From Stereocaulon alpinum (taxonomy: Eukaryota; Ascomycota; Lecanoromycetes; Lecanorales; Stereocaulaceae), in assembly GCA_018257865.1 (NCBI GenBank), contig JAEUBA010000072.1:62001-126000 (forward strand): a DNA stretch of 64,000 nucleotides, given 5' to 3'. Shown one piece after another: positions 22,749-33,285 of the stretch; position 1 is the stretch's first letter, and every line of letters starts with the position of its first letter. The position numbers and the translations under genes were made by a program. The notes under the pieces are model-generated. The model saw only the letters and a list, made by a program, of their open reading frames with translations. It ran no database searches and was not told the DNA's origin.

Positions 22749-23672
22749 ATGCCCCCCCCACCCCCCCTCAGAATCGGCTACGTCCCCGAACACTTCTCCA
22801 CCCCCCTCCACTTCGCCGCTACCCACTTCTCCCTCCCCTGCACCCTCCTTCCTTACCCCTCCGGCACAGGGCACATGATCGCCTCCCTCCAACAGAACGA
22901 GATAGACGTCGCGATAGGTCTCACGGAGGGGTGGATAGCTGGGTTGGGGAAAGCGCAGGAGGAGCACAAGGAGGGCTTGGGGAAGGGGGAGGGAGCGGGG
23001 TATGAACTTGTAGGGACGTATGTGGAGACGCCGCTTTGTTGGGGGATAAGTACTGGTGGGGAAAGGGAGGGGATCGGGGGGGTGCAGGGGTTGAGGGGTA
23101 AGAAGATGGGGGTTAGTAGGGTTGGGAGTGGGAGTTATGTTATGGGGTTCGTGCTTGCGGATAGGGAGGGGTGGTTGGATAAGGGTTGGGAGGGGAAGGG
23201 GAAGGAAGCGCCATTTGAAGTTGTGCCGTTGCAGACGTTTGAGAAGTTACGGGACGCGGTGAATGATGGGGGTGCTGATTTCTTCATGTGGGAGCATTTT
23301 ACGTCGAAGAGGTATTGGGATGGTGGGGCGATTAGACGGATTGGGGAGATTTATACGCCGTGGCCTAGTTGGCATGTTGTTGCTCGGTTGGAGATTGTGG
23401 GGGATGAGCGGTTGGAGGAGATGTTTGGGAAGTTGAATTTGGGGATTAGGTATTTTGAGGAGCATCAGGATGAGGCGGTGCGGTATGTTAGTACTGAGCT
23501 TGATTATTCGGCGGAGGATGCGAGGGAGTGGTTGAAGACTGTGGAATTTGCAAGGGATGTGCGGGGGGTGAGGGGAGGTGTGGTTGAGAAGACGGTGGAG
23601 GTGTTGAAGAAGGCGGGTGTGCTTGGAGAGGTAGAGATTGAGGGTATGATTGGAATTAGGAGAAGGGAATGA
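22749..23672 (+). CDS. Periplasmic-binding-protein-II fold protein (Ca3427-like)
   Basis: A single exon encodes 307 residues, MPPPPPLRIGYVPEHFSTPL at the start. It has the alternating beta-alpha pattern and motifs of type-II solute-binding folds: LRIGYVPEHF, the FEVVPLQTFEKLRDAV segment and ADFFMWEHFTSKRYW. This matches the fungal Ca3427-like family named after a Candida albicans protein of unknown function. There is no signal peptide, so it is likely intracellular; a role in small-ligand binding is inferred from the fold. The coding strand is GGG-rich, and its 5' flank is C-rich. Confidence 0.72.
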   Translation: MPPPPPLRIGYVPEHFSTPLHFAATHFSLPCTLLPYPSGTGHMIASLQQNEIDVAIGLTEGWIAGLGKAQEEHKEGLGKGEGAGYELVGTYVETPLCWGISTGGEREGIGGVQGLRGKKMGVSRVGSGSYVMGFVLADREGWLDKGWEGKGKEAPFEVVPLQTFEKLRDAVNDGGADFFMWEHFTSKRYWDGGAIRRIGEIYTPWPSWHVVARLEIVGDERLEEMFGKLNLGIRYFEEHQDEAVRYVSTELDYSAEDAREWLKTVEFARDVRGVRGGVVEKTVEVLKKAGVLGEVEIEGMIGIRRRE

Positions 23673-24040
23673 GTATCTGGATGAGGTGTGTATGATCTGG
23701 GCCAAGCTGTGATGTCTCCTCCACATCCGGGTTTCCGTCAGCCATCTCTGTGTAAGTTGTCAAGCCAATACATTACCCTTGGGAATCGAAATATTGCGAT
23801 CCATTGGCAGCGGACTTGCTTAAGAATCTTCAAGAAACGCGGGAGTCGGAATATGGATAGACACTATAAGTCTTGTATTGGAGGGGCTGAACACAATCGG
23901 TCTGCGAGCCGCTCTAGGCAGCGCTGGCACCCTGACGGATCTAGTCTCGAATAACGAACCCTGCGCCGGCGAATCCGCGGCGCTCAAGAGTGCAGCTCTC
24001 CCAGAGCTCGGGTATCGATAGCAAGTTTTGTCGCAGATCG
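23673..24040. other. Convergent spacer
   Basis: Lies between the Ca3427-like gene and the 3' end of the surface-protein gene; nothing recognised. Confidence 0.4.
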
Positions 24041-25053
24041 CTATGCCAGCTGCGTGGGGAATTCACTCAATTCACGAATCTTACTAGGAACTGCCTCATA
24101 CTCTAGCCCAGCCGGGTGTACTATTATGTCATGAGGGCGTTCAAGCGCCTGGAATCTCGATTCAACGTCTCTGCGTGATGGCGGATTACGTACCCTTTCA
24201 TTTTGCCCTTGAAGGTGACGATGCTTTAGTCTTCGGTTCCGCAAGATGAAGAAGACAATGAGTGCAATGACCACGACTGCAGTGACCGTGGGTACAGCAA
24301 AATCTATAGTCCTTGTTGAGTCGTGGTTTTCGCTTGTAGACTGCGGTGCTGCTGAGCTTGTGGCAATTCCGGCATCGATGTGTGCTGTTAGGACCACGGA
24401 GCTGGTGGAACTTGAAGAGGAGAAGGACGCGGGAACCGTTGGGTTCACAGAGCTGGCGGAACTTGAAGAAGAGAAGGACGTGGGAACCGTTGGGTCCACG
24501 GAGCTGGTAGGACTTGAAGAAGAGAAGGACGCGGAAACCATTGAGTCCACGGAGCTGGTAGGACTTGAAGAAGAGTAGGACGTGGGAACCATTGGGTCCG
24601 ATGTGTACGAGCCAAGCGCAGCGGTAGCCGTTGCCAAGGTGGTCTCGAATACATACGGGGGGTATGGCTCAAGCGTTGTATTAAGGTTCGTAGCACAACA
24701 ATCCGCTGACCCAGAAGGGCCATTACAGCACCAACTGTTGCCGTGAGGGTTGCACCGATTCACTTTGGTGTACCCGTAGAACTGGCCTTTGAATGTTAGT
24801 AGACCCAGGTTTTACAGGAGCGCCCACTGAGAGACTAAGTCCACATACTCTGATTACAGATTGACAAGCAATTGTTGTAAGTCGGGTCTGTGCATGTACC
24901 TTGCGCATACTCGAGAGTTTGAGGGTTGAGACAGAGTCCGTTTGTCAGGCAGACCCAATTGGCAGCGCAACAAGTAGAGATTGAGGAGAAGCCACAAGGA
25001 ACGTCCAATGGTACTGTTCCGTCCTCACGATAGCAAACGGTGTTGTTGCTCAT
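24041..25053 (-). CDS. Cysteine-rich surface protein with repeat stalk and one TM helix
   Basis: Two exons (25053-24849 and 24786-24041; 62-nt intron with a CTACTAAC branch) encode 316 residues. The N-terminus starts MSNNTVCYREDGTVPLDV and carries the same cysteine layout as the 12.7-14.1 kb gene (STCCAANWVC, NGLC, SWCCNGPSGSADCC). A Ser-rich stalk of four 17-residue repeats follows, then a membrane helix (VPTVTAVVVIALIVFFIL) and basic residues RNRRLKHRH. The cytoplasmic tail is short. An alternative ATG 18 codons upstream adds no hydrophobic signal, so I use 25053. Shared cysteine pattern, intron position after the first cysteine block and layout indicate a paralogous family. Function unknown; cell-wall sensing is a guess from architecture. 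Confidence 0.73.
24396..24599. repeat. 51-bp coding tandem repeat (4 copies)
   Basis: Four consecutive 51-bp units encode the 17-residue Ser-rich stalk repeats of the surface protein on the minus strand (for example TVPTSFSSSSSASSVNP). Copies differ at several bases, so they are older than the 12-bp repeat at 13.46 kb. Confidence 0.85.
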
Positions 25054-26554
25054 GATTCCGATCGAATTAATTGCTTTACACGACGCTAATGCTATCCGAC
25101 GGAACAAGACATATCTTAGAAGTGGGCTTCAATAAGGGTTTCGACGGGAAGGGTCTCCAAGGCCTAGAAAGATTCACCCTCGGAGTAGGCGAATCGTCGG
25201 AGTAGGCAATTGTAGTGCTGGCGCCCGAAAGTTATCTGGAGAGTGCCATAGAGCTGGTCACTAAAGTGGCAAGGACACGACTCGAATTCAATAAATTGGG
25301 TCCAATTCTTAAGATGCTTTTCAGGGGTTGTCATACGTCAGCCTTCCGGTTGCTTGTTCGAATGGTTTGCCTATTGAGGGAGTGAGTTCTTCTGGCTCTG
25401 ACTTAGCTGCTGTCGAGAGCATCCTATCGGATTCATCGAAAGCGCTGCAGGGTTGGCGAAACGCATTGCATGTGCCGAAACCGACAAGGCTGGATTCTCG
25501 CTTCATGCTCGTCCATAGCTGAGATCCTGGCTCATGGGCGGAGACATGTACTCCGCCATCAATTGTGTTTCAAACTCTCTTGCATAGCATCGATGCAGGA
25601 GTATGTCCGGTTGTTGAGACGGGCTACAAATGTAGTATGTCTTTTGGTCAGTTGGGTGGCTCATATCAAGTAACGACGTATCAGAGAACCAATAGTGCCC
25701 CTGCATTTTTGCTCAAAATGACAGATCTTGGAGGAGTCCTATGCCACTTACCAGGGGGTGGCGGAAGTCAACGGCATGTTTTGACCATCCTGGAAACTAT
25801 CTTAAGCATCCTGCAGCCCTGCTTAGTCATTGAGGCTTGGCTTGTGTACTTACCTTGGCCAGCGTGCGATTTCATTGAGATTCAGACTTAGTATTCAAGT
25901 CACAGTAGAAAGATCAGCAGGTGTCGGGTCCTTGTTCGATGCCTCACAATAACCACCATAAAGTGGATTGTTTCGCAAATCGGCCTAGCTCCACCATATA
26001 TCAATTAAATGACACTCAATTTAATGTGAGGTACGAGAAGGTTGCTCTTACCCTGTAATTGAATCTGCTGTGTTTTTTCAACAGCTTTTGGTGGCTGCAG
26101 TCTTGTAAAAAAAGCTTTTAATCTCCGTGGGAGGAATGAGGTTGCGGCTGTGCACCATGCCACTCGGCTCCAGACCTATTTGAGAAAGTCCGAGAATTCA
26201 TTCGGCGGTGTTCCTGTCAACAGCTCTCGAAGGATTCTTGAAAGTCGTCTAGCTTTGCTTTCAAATCTTTGATCGGTCTTGAAAGCCTTGATATTTCTCA
26301 GAGTACGTTCATCTAAGGTTTCGGCGTCCAAGCTGATCATGCAATGACTTTCAGGAGCCGGAGCCCAGTATTGCGATTCACTCACATAGGCCAACATCAA
26401 CTTGCCTAGTGATCTTGCATGGAAACCATCAGATTCGAGTCTTCTGGATCATCATAGGCCACCAACCCCCATAATAGCCATGTCCGAAGACCCGTTGTAT
26501 CCATCTGCAACTCCAGCGCTATGCGAAATGACCCATTCAAGTAATCTCAACCGA
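25054..26554. other. Gene-poor 1.5-kb interval
   Basis: One minus-strand frame ending at 26176 (MISLDAETLDERTLRNIKAF onward, 55 residues from that Met) has gene-like composition and follows a potential GTGAGT donor. Only about 150 bases separate it from SRP54, so it may be a fragment. No family is recognised. Confidence 0.3.
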
Positions 26555-28190
26555 TCATCTCCGTCCGCCTCTCCCACCAGCTCCACCGGCACCGCCCATT
26601 CCACCCATCATCTTCATCATACTAGCCATATCCGGCATACCTCCTCCGCCAGCACCACCACCACCACCCCCTCCTAGGCCGCCCATCATCTTCATCATAG
26701 AGGCCATATCCGGCATTCCACCCGCACCACCGCCCATACCTCCCTGCCCCAAACTCTGCATCCTTTTCTGCATGGCTGCCATCTGCTGCTGCCTGTTGCC
26801 CCCACCCATCTGCTGCTGCGCCCTTGCCATGTTCTTCCCCATGCCTCCCATTTTCTTCGCCATCCCGGCCATAACTTTCTGCTGACTCAGTAACTCTTCG
26901 ACTTCCCTAACACTGGTGCCACTTCCTCTAGCTACTCTAGTCATCCGAGAAGGTTGCTCGACAAACATCTTCCCGTCGGAATCGAGTTCTTTATTCGTCA
27001 TTGAATCACAAATATAAATCATGCGTTTCATTTTCATAGATCCTTCTTCATCGTCCATACCGCCCATCATTTGGTTAAGACCGGGTATCATGCCTGCCAT
27101 TTTCGATAGAGGACCCATTTTCATTATGTTTTGAAGTTGGTCGCGGAGATCACGGACAGTGAAGACGCCTTCGGCTATGTGCTTCATAGTGTCTTTTTGG
27201 TCTAGCTTGAGGGCTTGTACATGCTCGACTAAGCCTTGCATATCGCCCATACCAAGCATCTTGCTAACGAAGGGTTGTGGTTGGAAACGCTCTAAGTCTA
27301 GCATGTGCTCTCCCGTGCCGATGAAGACGATGGGAGTGTGGGTTGCTGCGACGGCTGAGATGGCACCACCACCTGAGGCGTGGCCATCGGTTTTAGTAAT
27401 TATTATGGAGCCGAAGTCGGCTGTTTCTTTGAAGGCTTTAGATTGGGCTTCGGCTTGTTGGCCTATTGTTGCATCAAGTACCATGATTGTTTGGTCCGGG
27501 GTGATAGCGCGCTGGATTTGGGTCATCTCGTCGAAGAGGTCTTTTTCTTGTCGGTGTCGTCCCGATGTGTCCACTATTATGATTTCGAACCGCTCCTTCT
27601 TGAATTTGGCAACACCTTCGGCGGCGACGAGGGCGGGGTCTGTTGAAGTAAGGGAGCCAAAGTAGGGTATTTTGGCTTTGGTAGCATTTTGTTTCAGTTG
27701 ATCGAAAGCACCGGCACGGAAAGTATCGGCACAGACGAGGCAGGACTTGAAGCCTCGGGTCTGGTAATGTCGAGCGAGTTTGGTGCAGGTGGTTGTTTTC
27801 CCAGAACCTTGTAGACCGACGAACATTATGACATTTGGCTTACCCTTCTTCGGCTTGAAAGGCTCAGCATGAGGGTCGACGAGTTTTACCAGTTCATCGA
27901 AGACAGCCTTCTGTATTAGGCGTTTCTTGTTGACGGCTGGTGGGAGGTCTTTGAAGTTAACGGTAGCTTTTATGGATTTGCGGAGTGTGGAGACAAGCTT
28001 GACGTTGACGTCTGCTTCGAGAAGGGCGTTACATATTTCTTTGACCATGCCATCGAATGCCTGCCCATTGGTTTAGCTATTCATTGCCTCATGGCTAGCA
28101 TTAGTACTCTACCTTCTCATCGAGGTTCTGTGACCTCGTGAGGTCTGAGACAGCGGCATTGATGCGCCGTCCCAGATCTTGGAGAACCAT
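26555..28190 (-). CDS. SRP54: Signal recognition particle 54-kDa GTPase
   Basis: SRP54 binds signal sequences emerging from ribosomes and, with SRP receptor, targets them to the ER by a paired GTPase cycle. Two exons (28190-28113 and 28060-26555; 52-nt intron) encode 527 residues. The N domain opens MVLQDLGRRINAAVSDLTRS. The G domain has the P-loop GLQGSGKTT (108-116), DTSGRHRQE (usual DTAGRH in other kingdoms), TKTDGHASGGG and a GTGEHM closing motif. The methionine-rich M domain follows and ends with Gly/Met repeats containing MASMMKMMGG twice. It is divergent from RRP15. Confidence 0.96.
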
Positions 28191-28439
28191 TCTGCAGCGT
28201 CGATACGATCTACTCCGATCAGATCATTCCTTATCCTTCGGTCTCGTCCGAAGTGTTAGGTTCAGTAGAATGTCGTAGAGTAGGTATCATGAAGGCAAGT
28301 GGCCAGCAGGGGGAGGGGGGGGGCATTTTGGCGGAGCAGACCCCTAGAACTAGTTCTAACCTAAACTCCGCTCCGCACCTCTTTCGAAACTTCCACCTCA
28401 AATGTACATCCACTTCTCAACAATCCATCAAACCTCGCA
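28191..28439. promoter_or_regulatory. Shared divergent promoter SRP54/RRP15
   Basis: 249 bases separate the two start codons. It contains the 14-bp perfect palindrome TAGAACTAGTTCTA (28345-28358), which includes CCCTAGAACTAG at 28342-28353, and a G-rich run near 28310. A matching CCCTAGAACTAG is upstream of TAF11. Confidence 0.5.
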
Positions 28440-29240
28440 ATGGCCCCCTCAAACCTCAAAAAGCGCAAGCTCGGCGATATTCATATCACCAATCCAAGGA
28501 AGACACGCAAACAACAACATTACTCGTCGCCCTCCGCCTCATCCTCCGAAAACGAAGACGAATTCCCAGCCGTAAACCTAGCAGACTCAGACAACGATGC
28601 AGACACAGACTCAGAAGCCACACCTCCACACTCTCCACCTCCCAAAAACCAAGCATCAGAACAAGCACTCAGCTCATCAGCCTCCGACTCCGACTCCGAC
28701 TCTTCGACCAACTCCAACACCTCTCAACCATCGAACCCAAACGACACAAAGCTCTCCAAACAGAGGAGCAAGCGCAACGACCCCGATGCCTTCGCCTCCT
28801 CAATGTCCGCAATACTAGCTTCGAAACTCACCACCCAAAAACGCATCGATCCAGTCCTAGCCCGCAGCGCCACCGCCGACGAAGCCTCCCTCTCCATAGC
28901 CAACACCAAACTCGAAGCCAAAGCCCGCCACAAGCTCCACCAGGACAAGAAAGAAGCGTTAGAAAAAGGTCGCGTGAAAGATGTGCTTGGAGTAGAGAGT
29001 GGGGAGGCGCAGGGTGTAGTTGAGGAGGAGAAGAGATTGAGGAAGATTGCGCAGAGGGGGGTTGTCAAGCTTTTTAATGCTGTGCGGCAGGCGCAGGTTA
29101 GGGGGGAAGAGGCGAGGAAGGCAGCGGTGGATATTAAGGGGAGGGGGAGGAGGGAGGAGAAGGTTGGGGAGATGAGTCGGGTGGGGTTTTTGGAGATGGT
29201 TGCTGGTGGTGGGAAACAAGGCCAGATCGAAGAGGGATGA
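28440..29240 (+). CDS. RRP15: Ribosomal RNA-processing protein Rrp15
   Basis: Rrp15 is a nucleolar factor needed for processing of 27S pre-rRNA in 60S assembly. A single exon encodes 266 residues. It begins MAPSNLKKRKLGDIHITNP, has an acidic Ser/Asp-rich region (about 35-100), then the conserved core DAFASSMSAILASKL and the helical stretch KEALEKGRVKDVLG to GVVKLFNAVRQAQ. Family members share this order. It is divergent from SRP54 and converges with UGO1, about 200 bases apart. Confidence 0.9.
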   Translation: MAPSNLKKRKLGDIHITNPRKTRKQQHYSSPSASSSENEDEFPAVNLADSDNDADTDSEATPPHSPPPKNQASEQALSSSASDSDSDSSTNSNTSQPSNPNDTKLSKQRSKRNDPDAFASSMSAILASKLTTQKRIDPVLARSATADEASLSIANTKLEAKARHKLHQDKKEALEKGRVKDVLGVESGEAQGVVEEEKRLRKIAQRGVVKLFNAVRQAQVRGEEARKAAVDIKGRGRREEKVGEMSRVGFLEMVAGGGKQGQIEEG

Positions 29241-29442
29241 ACGAAGGCGTAGAGGCGGGGAGAATGGTAAAAGATAATGTGATGACCAGAAAGGCGACGG
29301 TGTCTTTGCGGGAATTGTTGAGAAGAGTTGTACAGGATAAAGACCGCTCCAAACAGGTGGTATACCAGTCATCCCAGAGACGCCAAAGCGCCATGCCAGA
29401 CAAATTCCACCAATGTACATGTATACACAGCAATGTGATCCA

Positions 29443-31011
29443 TTAGAACTCTCCGCCTTTCCCGCCAACACCACCTAACGTCGCCGCACCCCAAACACCC
29501 ACCAATCCCCACATACCCACTCTCCATCCCCTCCAAAGCCCCTCAAACCCCTGTCCTTTCCTCTTCCTCCTGTCCTGGCCCACCTTTCCCACTTTCATTG
29601 CTGGCGCGCCTGCTGTGCCCTTTATCAATTCTGCCGGAGCACCTCTTTCGCCTTCTTCATAGACAATTGAGTGCATGGTACCGAACAAACCCTTATAAGG
29701 GCCGACTTCGACGACGGTCTGCATCTCCTTTCCTTTGCTAGTCGTCTTCGCAACCTCCATTTGCCCTCTTCGTAGGACAGTTTCAATAGGTAGCTTCACG
29801 CCCAGCTCGAAAGCTTGGCCAACAAAGGTTGCGATGGCGTACATGTTCGGTGTTATCAAGGGATCTATGCCCAATTTTGATCGGAGTAATAGCGGCGTTG
29901 ATACTGAAATGAGGGTGGGAAGTGTCGAGTGTAAGACTGCTGTAGGAGCTATCGAGAACGGTAGAGTCCAGCTGGGAAGCGTTTGAAGAGTCGCTACTAT
30001 AGACCGCGGTGGATGAGTCGAAGGTGTAAGGACAAGTTTCGTTCGCGCAATATCCAGGGGTGCAAGGATAATGCCTGCGACGCCAGCGGCGGAGACTGCA
30101 ACGGCTAAAGAGGATAGCGGTGATGGAGAAGAGAGTATGTCGAGACCGCCAGCGAAGGTGGAAGACGGTGTTGCTGTGAAAGAAAGACCGGAATCTGGTA
30201 GCGAAAGTAATGCGGAGAAGAACGATCGGACGAAGGAGGTTATGGTTGACAGGAGGATAGAGTGGAAGTAGGTGCTATTGGTACCTTTCCATATGCCCCA
30301 CGAGCCCTCTGCTTGCCACAGTGAAGAAAGCACCGCCAGGACGGAAGAGGATGATTTTAGTTCGAGAGTGTGAGTAGAGGACTTTGATCGAGGAGGGGGC
30401 GGTTGGGGAGTATGTACTCTTGGAACGCCGTTTGGTTCTGGCGAGCCATGCCGCCGTCGTGGCCGCGACGATCGCGTAGGTGTATGTGCCATAGGTGCGG
30501 AAGAGGTAAAGTATGAGTCAGAGTCTGGTTCTGATTCATCCGAAGTGCTCTGTATACACAGTCAATACAAGATTCTCGCGTTGTTTGCTCATGTCCGGAC
30601 CTCGTAAGAACCACGTCTGTAGTTCCCAGGCCTTCTGCGCATGTCATTCTCCGCCACCAGCCTTGACGCCGGCTTCTGCCCCTGACCTGCAAGTTGGACC
30701 TGCAGAACGGTCTTCGCTACATCGAACGGTTGCGCCAAGAATACACTCGTGTACTTCCATAATGCCTGCTCCACCAGCCCCTTCATCACTTCTGTACCTG
30801 ACGGTCCAGAGTCGGAGATGTAATCTGAGTAGTCCATATCCGCCAGGATGTTGCGCGCGGAGGATCCAAAGCTGTTTGTTGACGTAGACGCATGCTTGCT
30901 GCCCAGATTGGCTGCGCCGGACACGTTATGAGATACATCTGCTGGATTACCCACGGATGGAGGAATGTAGTAGGGTCTTAGAGGATTTGGCCCTTCTCGT
31001 GGGCTTGACAT
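29443..31011 (-). CDS. UGO1: Mitochondrial fusion/carrier-like outer-membrane protein Ugo1
   Basis: Ugo1 links the fusion GTPases Fzo1 and Mgm1 in mitochondrial fusion; it is a modified mitochondrial carrier. Two exons (31011-30601 and 30549-29443; 51-nt intron) encode 505 residues (yeast Ugo1 502). The N-terminus MSSPREGPNPLRPYYIPPS is the family start; the ATG at 31011 is chosen for this reason although the frame extends upstream. Carrier-like motifs include FLAQPFDVAKTVLQVQ (PxD form) and ILAPLDIARTKL; several hydrophobic segments span the membrane. An acidic/Ser spacer surrounds the exon junction (SDESEPDSDS). Confidence 0.92.
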
Positions 31012-31146
31012 CTTGCCGCACAAGAGTCGTAGAGGTGCAGTATGTTTGATCTTCTCAGCGAAGTTGGATATCGGAGCGTCGGCGTTATACTTTTGGGGTG
31101 TCGTCATATCAATTCTTTTTTGATGGACATCAGACGAAGATCGAAC
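31012..31146. promoter_or_regulatory. 135-bp divergent promoter UGO1 / ferredoxin
   Basis: Only 135 bases lie between the two chosen start codons, so the two mitochondrial genes must share upstream control. If the ferredoxin starts at the next ATG (31192) the gap is 180 bases. Confidence 0.5.
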
Positions 31147-31939
31147 ATGCTCTTTAGAGCTGCTACATCTTCCAATTCGAAGGCGGGGAGCATGTACATA
31201 GCTCGGCAAGCACCGCGCGCTGTGGGACTATGTCGTCAACTTATTCAGCCTACGCTATATCATACGTTCCTTATTAACAGACCAATATCAGCGCGATATT
31301 ATGGTTGCGAAAACTCACCTTGTTCTCTGAGGGCGGAGCACCAAACCAGATGGAAGGATGCAGAAGATCATAGAATATACTCGAGAGCTCGGCGAAGATT
31401 CACCACTTCACCAGTGGCAAACCACGGGCACCTCGACCCACCGAAACCCGGTGAAGAGTGAGCCCATTCAGATCTTCCTTGGCAGTCATTCGCTGGAGAT
31501 ACCGGTACTGATTAGATCAACCTTACCAGGCTCCATGTTACTTTTATCGATAAGGAAGGCGAAGAACATAAATTTGAGGTGGCCAAAGGGGACAATCTAC
31601 TGGACATTGCTCAATCAGAAGACCTGGAGATGGAGGGTATGAACCCCCATGACAAGAAGGCAACAACTTGCTGATTTCTGGGCCCTAGGAGCTTGTGGAG
31701 GATCCTGCGCTTGTTCGACCTGTCATGTCATCGTTGAAGACGAGGCAATGTATGATAAAATGGACGAACCAGATGACGACGAGAACGACATGTTAGACTT
31801 AGCATTTGGATTGACGGAGACATCAAGGCTGGGCTGTCAGGTGAAGATGAATAAAGATCTAGATGGGCTAAGGGTGAAATTACCGAGCATGACACGAAAT
31901 TTACAGGCCAGCGACTTCGGTGGAGCGAAGAAATCATAG
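31147..31939 (+). CDS. YAH1: Mitochondrial adrenodoxin-type [2Fe-2S] ferredoxin (Yah1)
   Basis: Yah1 passes electrons from ferredoxin reductase to Fe-S cluster assembly and to heme A and coenzyme Q synthesis in the matrix. Three exons (31147-31457, 31530-31636, 31689-31939; 72- and 52-nt introns) encode 222 residues. The N-terminal 90 residues are basic and act as presequence; the start could also be the ATG at 31192. The ferredoxin fold begins ELHVTFIDKEGEEHKFEV. Cluster ligands are Cys142, Cys148, Cys151 (C-x5-C-x2-C, in GACGGSCACSTC) and the later Cys in RLGC. The motif DENDMLDLAFGLTETSRLGC is family-specific. Divergent from UGO1. Confidence 0.92.
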
Positions 31940-32238
31940 CATTGGTGGGGGCTATGGATGGTTTGTATCACAGCAAATGTACAGATGTGATTGATCTCCT
32001 CATCGTCCCAAGACCACACCGTCCATAATCTGCTCCGCTCAACATCCAGCCACAAAACACTTGAAGTTAGAAGAACCAGCCTCCACCAAGGGATGGCATA
32101 AAGAATGGAATTTTGCGAACACTAGAGAAACCAGCCGAGAACCATCCATTCCACCACATTACACAACAATGCCACCTTTACTTCAACTGAGCTCAACTCT
32201 GACACCAATCATAATAAGCCGGTTCTCTATCCCTGTGA
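31940..32238. other. Convergent spacer
   Basis: 3' flanks of the ferredoxin gene and the Myb/SANT gene; nothing else seen. Confidence 0.4.
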
Positions 32239-33285
32239 TTACCTTGAGACTATTTTGTTTAATCCCATACCGGCCAAGTCGTGGTCCAAGAGTCGCATCC
32301 TTCGTGGTCTATGCGAAGAACTTCCCTCAGCTATGCCAACCCCTGGAGCCTCCCAAGACATAGCCTCGGGAGACTTAGGCTCAGAAGCCTCGGGAGATTT
32401 AGGCTCAGAAGTCTCCGCTTCAGAAGATCTAGCCCGAGAAGACTCAGGCTCGAGATCTCCATCCTCAGAAAACGTAGGCTCAGTGTTCGAAGGCGTAGGA
32501 TAGTTATCCTCATCCAGGCCCTGGATTTTCTGGTGTCTCAAGTGATGCCAGCAGTCAGCCCCCGACCGACACTCGAATTCGGTAGCAATCAACTTCCAAA
32601 TCTTTGCGTCCCCTAGCCTATATCCCATACTCGAGTATGCTTCAACATGAGCGAAAAGCTGCTCGGTCTCTTCTTCAGTCCAGTCCTTCTTGTTGTTAAG
32701 GAGATACTGATGTCGTACAATGCAATCAGATGTTGTACGCCCATCTAGCCCCTTGCTAATTCTGTGGTAGGACTCCCCATCGTCCCTGCCCGAGATGATG
32801 GCATGGTCCTCACGTGACTCCCACGGGCGTTCAACTACCTCATGGCTTTGTCCGTCCGCAGGTTTGGCGGAGTCTGCATGGTCATTTAGATTCTGGGGGT
32901 CATGCATTTGCTCGTCCGAGGATTTGGCGGAGTCTCCGGGGTCACTTGACGTCTGAGAGGTTGGTGGTGTCGGCTTCGTCTTATGCCACGTGTTCCCTAG
33001 AGTCTTCAACCAGTTCCTAACCTTCTTTGAGACTGAGTCCACTGAGAAGCGACGGTGGCCTGGTAGACTTTCGATATTTCCTACGCTCGGTGGATTCTCT
33101 CGCGCTTTCTTCTCACACCCTTGTCTTTGTCAGTGTACTCCAAGCTCGGCGGCCTTCTGACGTTGGAGCTCACGCGCTTGCTGCCTTTCATCTCTGAGCT
33201 TGGCCTCCTTGCGAGCCTTCTCGTCGGCCATCACCCGTGGCTCCGGGTTCTTAGGGTCGAATACGGGCATTTTCGTCCTCGCCAT
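32239..33285 (-). CDS. Myb/SANT-domain protein
   Basis: Two exons (33285-33174 and 33119-32239) encode 330 residues. The 54-nt intron (GTGAGC donor, CACTGAC branch) is a multiple of three but contains a TGA, so the unspliced frame is broken; splicing gives ERQQARCEKKAREN in phase. A Myb/SANT-like helix set is at KDWTEEETEQLFAHVEAY to KIWKLIATEFECRSGADCWH, with tryptophans in normal spacing; one SANT domain only. N-terminal basic helices and a Ser/Glu/Pro-rich tail with repeated SEPKSPEA flank it. DNA binding or chromatin association is inferred. Confidence 0.7.

Noticed and set aside
29237..29446. ORF overlapping the RRP15 stop codon
   Set aside because: Short frame in convergent 3' flanks without homology.
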